NCBI GenBank assembly: GCA_024275775.1
Contig: JAJRYM010000163.1
Span: 1-10,231 of the forward strand
Length of the DNA: 10,231 bases
Source of the DNA: Nitrospirota bacterium
GTDB lineage: Bacteria; Nitrospinota_A; UBA7883; JACRGQ01
Direction of reading: 5' to 3'
How positions within the stretch are numbered: the stretch's first letter is position 1; the number at the start of each line of letters is the position of its first letter. Of the stretch, positions 6,353-10,231 are shown in pieces. The position numbers and the translations under genes were made by a program. Under the pieces are notes generated by a model. That model saw nothing but the letters and a program-made list of their open reading frames with translations. It ran no database searches and was not told the origin of the DNA.

Positions 6353-8450
6353 CTGGTTTTCCGTCGGCTAACGCTTCTCTGTGGCTCAGCCGGATTTTCT
6401 TGGAGCGCGGGTCTATATCAAGAACTTTAACCCATATTTTCTGGCCTTCCGTGAGAACTTCATCTACGCTGTTTATCCGCCTGTCCGCCACCTGTGAGAT
6501 GTGAACCAAGCCCTGCGTTCCGGGAAGTATTTCTACGAAAGCTCCGAAATCCATAATCTTTACGACCTTGCTGAGATAGTATTCTCCGATTTCCGGCTGT
6601 TTGATAATCGCTTCGATCATTTCCAGCGCCCTCTGGGCGTTTTCGCTTTTGACGGCGAAAATCTTTACCATCGCGTCATCTCCGATATCGATCTTGGTTT
6701 CGGTCTCTTCGGTAATGGCGCGTATGTTTTTGCCGCCTGGTCCGATAATCGCTCCTATCATGTCCGTAGGCACTTTGATGGAAATCATTCTCGGAGCCAG
6801 CTTAGAAATATCCGGTCTGGCTTCCGGCATGGCTTTCCGCATCTCTCCCAATATATGGAGCCTGGCCACGCGGGCCTGCTCAAGGGCGCTTCCCATAAGG
6901 TCATGCGAGATGCCGCTTATTTTGATATCCATCTGGATGGCGGTTATCCCTTTTTCCGTTCCGGTAACCTTGAAATCCATATCGCCGAGAGCGTCTTCAA
7001 GGCCGAGGATGTCAGTAAGAATCGCCGCCTTGTCGCCTTCCTTCACAAGCCCCATAGCGACGCCCGCAACCGGAGCCTTGATTTTTACGCCAGCGTCCAT
7101 AAGGGCCAGCGACCCTCCGCAGACCGACGCCATGGAAGATGAGCCGTTGGACTCCATAATTTCAGAAACCATTCTTACTGTGTAAGGGAAATCGTCGTAA
7201 TCGGGGATAGCCTTTTCCAGGCCTCTGCCGGCGAGAGCGCCGTGGCCGATTTCACGCCTGCCGGGCCCTCTGTTCGGCCTTGCCTCGCCTACGGAAAAAG
7301 AGGGAAAGTTGTAATGGAACATGAACCTTCTGAAAGTTTTTCCCTCTACGTTATCCAGCATCTGTTCGTCATCGCCTGTGCCGAGCGTCGCTACGACAAG
7401 CGCCTGCGTTTCACCTCTGGTGAAGAGGGCCGATCCGTGGGCTCGCGGCAGAACCGATGTGCGGATAGTTATCGGACGTACGTCCTCAAGTTTTCTGCCG
7501 TCCGCTCTTATGCCTTCTTCGAGAATCATCTTGCGCACTATCTGCTTCTGGATGTCCTTGAAGGCATCCTTGATTGCCGGCCTGTCCGCTTCGAGGGTCT
7601 CCTCGGTGGTCAGTTCCTCAATCACCTTTGCCCTCAGTTCCGAGAGGGCTTGGCTTCTGGCCTCTTTTTCCGGCACGGTAACCGCTTCCTTTATTGCGGC
7701 CTCGTACGCGCCTTCAACGCGGCTGTGCCATTCGGTATCCTTTTCCGGTGTTTCAAACGGCAACGTTTCCCTTTGTCCCGCTTTTTCAAGCAGGGTTTTC
7801 TGGAGTCGGCACAGTTTCTTTATTTCATTATGAGCGAACTCCAGCGCCTCGACTATCGAAGCTTCTTCAACTTCTGAGGCGCCGCCTTCAACCATGGTGA
7901 TGGACTCTTCCGTGCCGGCAACGATAATTTCGATGGTCGATTTTGCTCTCTGTTCGAGCGTGGGATTTACAACAAGCTCGCCGTCAATCAGAGCTACCCG
8001 AACCGCGCTTACCGCTTCATCGAAAGGGATGTTGGAAATCAGCAGAGCGGCTGAAGCCGCCGTTACGGCGAGAACGTCCGTATCGTTTTCCCCGTCATGT
8101 GAAAGGGCGTACAGAAGAACCTGCGTTTCGTTTGAAAAGCCTTTTGGGAAAAGAGGGCGCAACGGCCTGTCGGTAAGCCTTGAAACAAGGGTTTCCTTTT
8201 CCGACGGGCGGGCTTCCCGCTTGAAAAAACCGCCCGGAATTTTACCGGCGGCGTAGAATTTTTCTCGATAGTCAACCGTGAGCGGGAAAAAATCCAGCGC
8301 GGGGTTAGGCGTGGATTGAGCTGTTGCGGCGGCGAGAACCATAGATTCTCCGTACTGTATGACAACAGCCCCGCCGGCCTGTCTGGCTATCTCGCCGGTT
8401 TCTATGCTGAAACTCGCATGGCCGAGTTCAATATCAACATGGGTTTTCAT
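6342..8450 (-). CDS. pnp: Polyribonucleotide nucleotidyltransferase (PNPase)
   Basis: PNPase degrades RNA 3' to 5' by phosphorolysis and works in mRNA turnover and RNA quality control. The 702-residue length is normal. Order: first RNase PH-like core (1-~145), alpha-helical linker (~150-300), second RNase PH-like core (~315-545), KH domain with GPGGKNI (570-576) and S1 domain (~620-692). Catalytic residues D486, D492 and K494 in EDALGDMDFKVTG fall at the same numbers as recalled for E. coli PNPase. FFKREARPSEKE and the RRFMFHYNFP segment are also family hallmarks. AAGGAG ten bases before the ATG is the ribosome-binding site. It lies 74 bases downstream of rpsO, the conserved order. The protein ends soon after the S1 domain, with a short ADGKPAPE tail. 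Confidence 0.98.
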   Translation of the reverse strand: MKTHVDIELGHASFSIETGEIARQAGGAVVIQYGESMVLAAATAQSTPNPALDFFPLTVDYREKFYAAGKIPGGFFKREARPSEKETLVSRLTDRPLRPLFPKGFSNETQVLLYALSHDGENDTDVLAVTAASAALLISNIPFDEAVSAVRVALIDGELVVNPTLEQRAKSTIEIIVAGTEESITMVEGGASEVEEASIVEALEFAHNEIKKLCRLQKTLLEKAGQRETLPFETPEKDTEWHSRVEGAYEAAIKEAVTVPEKEARSQALSELRAKVIEELTTEETLEADRPAIKDAFKDIQKQIVRKMILEEGIRADGRKLEDVRPITIRTSVLPRAHGSALFTRGETQALVVATLGTGDDEQMLDNVEGKTFRRFMFHYNFPSFSVGEARPNRGPGRREIGHGALAGRGLEKAIPDYDDFPYTVRMVSEIMESNGSSSMASVCGGSLALMDAGVKIKAPVAGVAMGLVKEGDKAAILTDILGLEDALGDMDFKVTGTEKGITAIQMDIKISGISHDLMGSALEQARVARLHILGEMRKAMPEARPDISKLAPRMISIKVPTDMIGAIIGPGGKNIRAITEETETKIDIGDDAMVKIFAVKSENAQRALEMIEAIIKQPEIGEYYLSKVVKIMDFGAFVEILPGTQGLVHISQVADRRINSVDEVLTEGQKIWVKVLDIDPRSKKIRLSHREALADGKPAPE

Positions 8451-8524
8451 TTATACCTGTCTCCTTCGTGAATGAATTGCGGTCCGGATGAATGAATCTG
8501 TTCCGGATGGGATGTGTATTGTAT
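8451..8524 (-). other. rpsO-pnp intergenic spacer with repeated elements
   Basis: The 74-base spacer contains two copies of the palindrome TCCGGA (8483-8488 and 8502-8507), which can pair into a six-base-pair hairpin with a 13-base loop. It also has two direct copies of ATTCATTCA, one inside that loop. In E. coli the equivalent spacer carries an RNase III-processed hairpin used in pnp autoregulation. The stem here is much shorter, so shared function is only a possibility. Confidence 0.35.
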
Positions 8525-8794
8525 TTACTTCCTGATTCCAAGAGTTTCGATTACCTGCTTGTACCTTGCGAATTCCTTTCTTTTTAAATAGTCAAGCAGT
8601 TTGCGCCTGTTGCTTACCAGCGCTATCAAGCCTCTCCTGGAATGGTTATCTTTTTTGTGGGTTTTTAAATGTCCGGAGAGGTATTGGATACGTTTGCTCA
8701 AAAGAGCTATCTGAACTTCCGGCGAACCGGAATCGTTTTCATTGATTTTGAATTGTTCTATTGTTTCGGTTTTCTCTTTTTTGGTTAAAGTCAT
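8525..8794 (-). CDS. rpsO: 30S ribosomal protein S15
   Basis: S15 binds 16S rRNA early in 30S assembly and contributes to a bridge between the subunits. The 89-residue protein is of exactly the usual length. It contains LKTHKKDNHSRRGL (43-56), the S15 signature that contacts the central domain of 16S rRNA, and ends in the typical YLKRKEFARYKQVIETLGIRK region. AAGGA five bases before the ATG at 8794 is a good ribosome-binding site. An in-frame extension upstream to 8980 is open but runs antiparallel to nothing conserved and overlaps the end of the preceding gene, so it is not used. In several bacteria S15 represses its own mRNA through a leader structure; I cannot define one here. Confidence 0.98.
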   Translation of the reverse strand: MTLTKKEKTETIEQFKINENDSGSPEVQIALLSKRIQYLSGHLKTHKKDNHSRRGLIALVSNRRKLLDYLKRKEFARYKQVIETLGIRK

Positions 8795-8831
8795 CTTTTC
8801 CTTCTCTTTCGGTTTTATTTTACAAAGGAGG

Positions 8832-8861
8832 ATTTTAATCCTGTTTGGAGGTAAAAGTAAA
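8832..8861 (-). promoter_or_regulatory. Possible promoter for rpsO-pnp
   Basis: On the minus strand TTTACT (8861-8856) and TAAAAT (8837-8832) are separated by 18 bases, four of six and five of six matches to sigma70 consensus. The same place holds a small inverted repeat, AGGATT/AATCCT (8829-8842), that could instead be part of a leader structure. The rpsO start lies about 38 bases downstream. Evidence is suggestive only. Confidence 0.3.
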
Positions 8862-8873
8862 GATTTTCGGAAG

Positions 8874-10231
8874 CTACATTCCGGAAAAGTCTGGGCCGCT
8901 CCCATGAAGCGCCGCATTAACCCGCAGGTTTCTTTCCGGGCAGACGATTTCACACGTCCGGCACTGAACGCAGTTTTCAAGATTCATGTGATGGGTTTTA
9001 ACGCCTTCTATCTCCAGCGTTTCGTGAACCTCGGCGGTGCAGTCGCCCACGCATGGAACATCGTTGCCCTGGGGTTCGTATCTGCCGATACATTTTTTGC
9101 ATGCTTCCGCATCGAATTCTTCTATGTGCGCGTTTTCTTCGTGGTAGTGGGTGGCGGCATAAAATACGATATCGGCTGTGGAATAAATACTGTTTTTATC
9201 GTAGCCGGCAGGCTCTTTTGAAGGAGCGGGGCGGTATTCCGGACTGTTCTGCGTGCAGTCTTCTTCAAACCCTATTTCTCCGGCGGAGGCTTTTCCGTCC
9301 ATAAGTTTTTTTGTTTCCCTTGCTACGGCCAGCGATTCCGGCGAAGAGAGCAGATGCAACAGGCCGCCCACGTATGGGCCATAGCCGTCCATTTTATTAA
9401 CGAATCTCGGAAGATATTTGGAGAAAAGATCTTTTTTCTTATGCAGAGCCCAGCGGAAAGATTTCGCTTTTTCGAGCTCTTTGCCTACCCAGCTTGCCAT
9501 AACCTTTTCCTTGTATGAAGAAAGGGTGGTCATTGAAAAATCTTCCGCCTTTACCGCTTCGAAAGCCGTTTCACCCGCAATGGAACCGCATTCCATCGCT
9601 TTATCGACGCCCGAAAAACCTTTGATATCCATTACGCCCAGCGCGTCGCCCGCTACAATAGCCCCATGAACCCCGAATTCTTTCGGGAGAGTGCAGTAGC
9701 CTCCTTCAGGTATGAGCGCGGCTCCGTATTTGACCAGCTTTCCACCGTTTATCATCCGCTGAACCATGGGATGCTTTTTCATATCCTGCAATATCTGAGG
9801 CGGGCGGAGGTTGGGGTTTTCAGCGTCCAAGCCTATTACAATGCCTATGGACAGCCTGTTCCGGGCAAGGCCGTATATGAAACCGCCTCCGAACGTTCCA
9901 TCCAACAGCGGGTATCCCATCGTATGCCATACCTTGCCGGAGTAATCGCTTTTAACTTCCCATACTTCCTTTACGCCGACCGCCCAGGTCTGAAAAGAGC
10001 CGGCGAGCTTGAACTTCGCGATGAGGTCGCGGGAAAGAAAACCTTTGTCGGCGAAAACAGTCAGGCCGGCGTAGCAATCGTCCTTTTCCGGGTTGCCGGT
10101 GTCGTCCACTCGCACTCCCACAACATGACCGTTTTCATAAAGAATCTCGCTGGCCGGAAAGCCGTTGTAGAGATCCACGACTATTGAGGGATTTTCCTTT
10201 ACCTTTTCAAGCAGGTTGGCCGCCATCCAGG
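8874..10231 (-). CDS. ETF:quinone oxidoreductase-type flavoprotein with FixX-like ferredoxin C-terminus (N-terminus beyond right edge)
   Basis: This is a member of the ETF-QO/FixC family, which moves electrons from electron-transferring flavoprotein to the membrane quinone pool through FAD and iron-sulfur centres. About 451 C-terminal residues are visible. The first ~150 residues, including the N-terminal FAD dinucleotide loop, are off the right edge. Family landmarks are the VGVKEVWEV and HTMGYPL segments, GGGFIYGL, SIGIVIGLD and the FAD/quinone region GAIVAGDALGVMDIKGFSGVDKAM, followed by a helical segment and the ferredoxin-like C-terminus. That end has eight cysteines: C-x2-C-x12-C-x3-C-x22-C-x2-C-x2-C-x3-C-P (9101-8940). 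Mitochondrial ETF-QO has four, so two [4Fe-4S] clusters are possible here. CTAEVHE aligns with the ETF-QO/FixX CPAxxYE segment. Menaquinone is the probable acceptor, inferred from mqnE and mqnA in the window. EtfA/EtfB are not in view. The gene precedes rpsO by 79 bases on the same strand. Confidence 0.9.
   Translation of the reverse strand, partial: WMAANLLEKVKENPSIVVDLYNGFPASEILYENGHVVGVRVDDTGNPEKDDCYAGLTVFADKGFLSRDLIAKFKLAGSFQTWAVGVKEVWEVKSDYSGKVWHTMGYPLLDGTFGGGFIYGLARNRLSIGIVIGLDAENPNLRPPQILQDMKKHPMVQRMINGGKLVKYGAALIPEGGYCTLPKEFGVHGAIVAGDALGVMDIKGFSGVDKAMECGSIAGETAFEAVKAEDFSMTTLSSYKEKVMASWVGKELEKAKSFRWALHKKKDLFSKYLPRFVNKMDGYGPYVGGLLHLLSSPESLAVARETKKLMDGKASAGEIGFEEDCTQNSPEYRPAPSKEPAGYDKNSIYSTADIVFYAATHYHEENAHIEEFDAEACKKCIGRYEPQGNDVPCVGDCTAEVHETLEIEGVKTHHMNLENCVQCRTCEIVCPERNLRVNAALHGSGPDFSGM

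Noticed and set aside
6501..7877. Long plus-strand frames (up to 213 codons) opposite pnp
   Set aside because: They are antisense to conserved PNPase coding sequence and their products are low-complexity or unrecognisable.
8795..8980. N-terminal extension of S15 to 8980
   Set aside because: S15 is 89 residues almost everywhere, and the extension overlaps the end of the flavoprotein gene in another frame.

Overview
The window is a compact bacterial chromosomal segment carrying mostly housekeeping genes. It holds eight protein genes, two of them cut by the window edges, and one structural RNA gene. I see no mobile element, CRISPR array, tRNA, rRNA or phage gene. Several features point to a Gram-negative-type anaerobic or facultative lineage: a short 4.5S-type SRP RNA beside dnaX, menaquinone synthesis by the futalosine route, an ETF:quinone oxidoreductase, and a large DHH-CBS-nucleotidyltransferase fusion. 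Something like Desulfobacterota or Nitrospirota is my guess, but this is inference and the sequence alone does not fix the taxon.

Left block, minus strand (1-3634). Reading leftward from 3634 there is an 887-residue protein fusing DHH/DHHA1 phosphoesterase, two CBS domains and a class II tRNA nucleotidyltransferase. Next comes the SRP RNA gene (896-800), with its own recognisable promoter and a U-run at its 3' end. Last is the N-terminal 245 codons of dnaX, the DNA polymerase III clamp-loader subunit, which runs off the left edge.

Middle block, plus strand (3821-6334). Three tightly packed genes follow a 186-base divergent intergenic region: ppa (inorganic pyrophosphatase), mqnE (aminofutalosine synthase) and mqnA (chorismate dehydratase). 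MqnA and MqnE catalyse the first two steps of the futalosine pathway to menaquinone. A GC-rich hairpin at 6335-6352 lies between mqnA and the convergent pnp and may terminate the operon.

Right block, minus strand (6342-10231). Reading leftward from the right edge there is the C-terminal ~450 residues of an ETF:quinone oxidoreductase-type flavoprotein, then rpsO (ribosomal protein S15), then pnp (polynucleotide phosphorylase). rpsO-pnp is a widely conserved pair. The flavoprotein would pass electrons from ETF to the membrane quinone pool. Given mqnE and mqnA nearby, menaquinone is the likely acceptor.

The most distinctive observation is the C-terminus of the flavoprotein. It carries eight cysteines arranged as in FixX-type ferredoxins, instead of the four-cysteine single-cluster pattern of mitochondrial ETF-QO. 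I do not see a clearly new multi-gene system; most of the window is well-known core metabolism and information processing.
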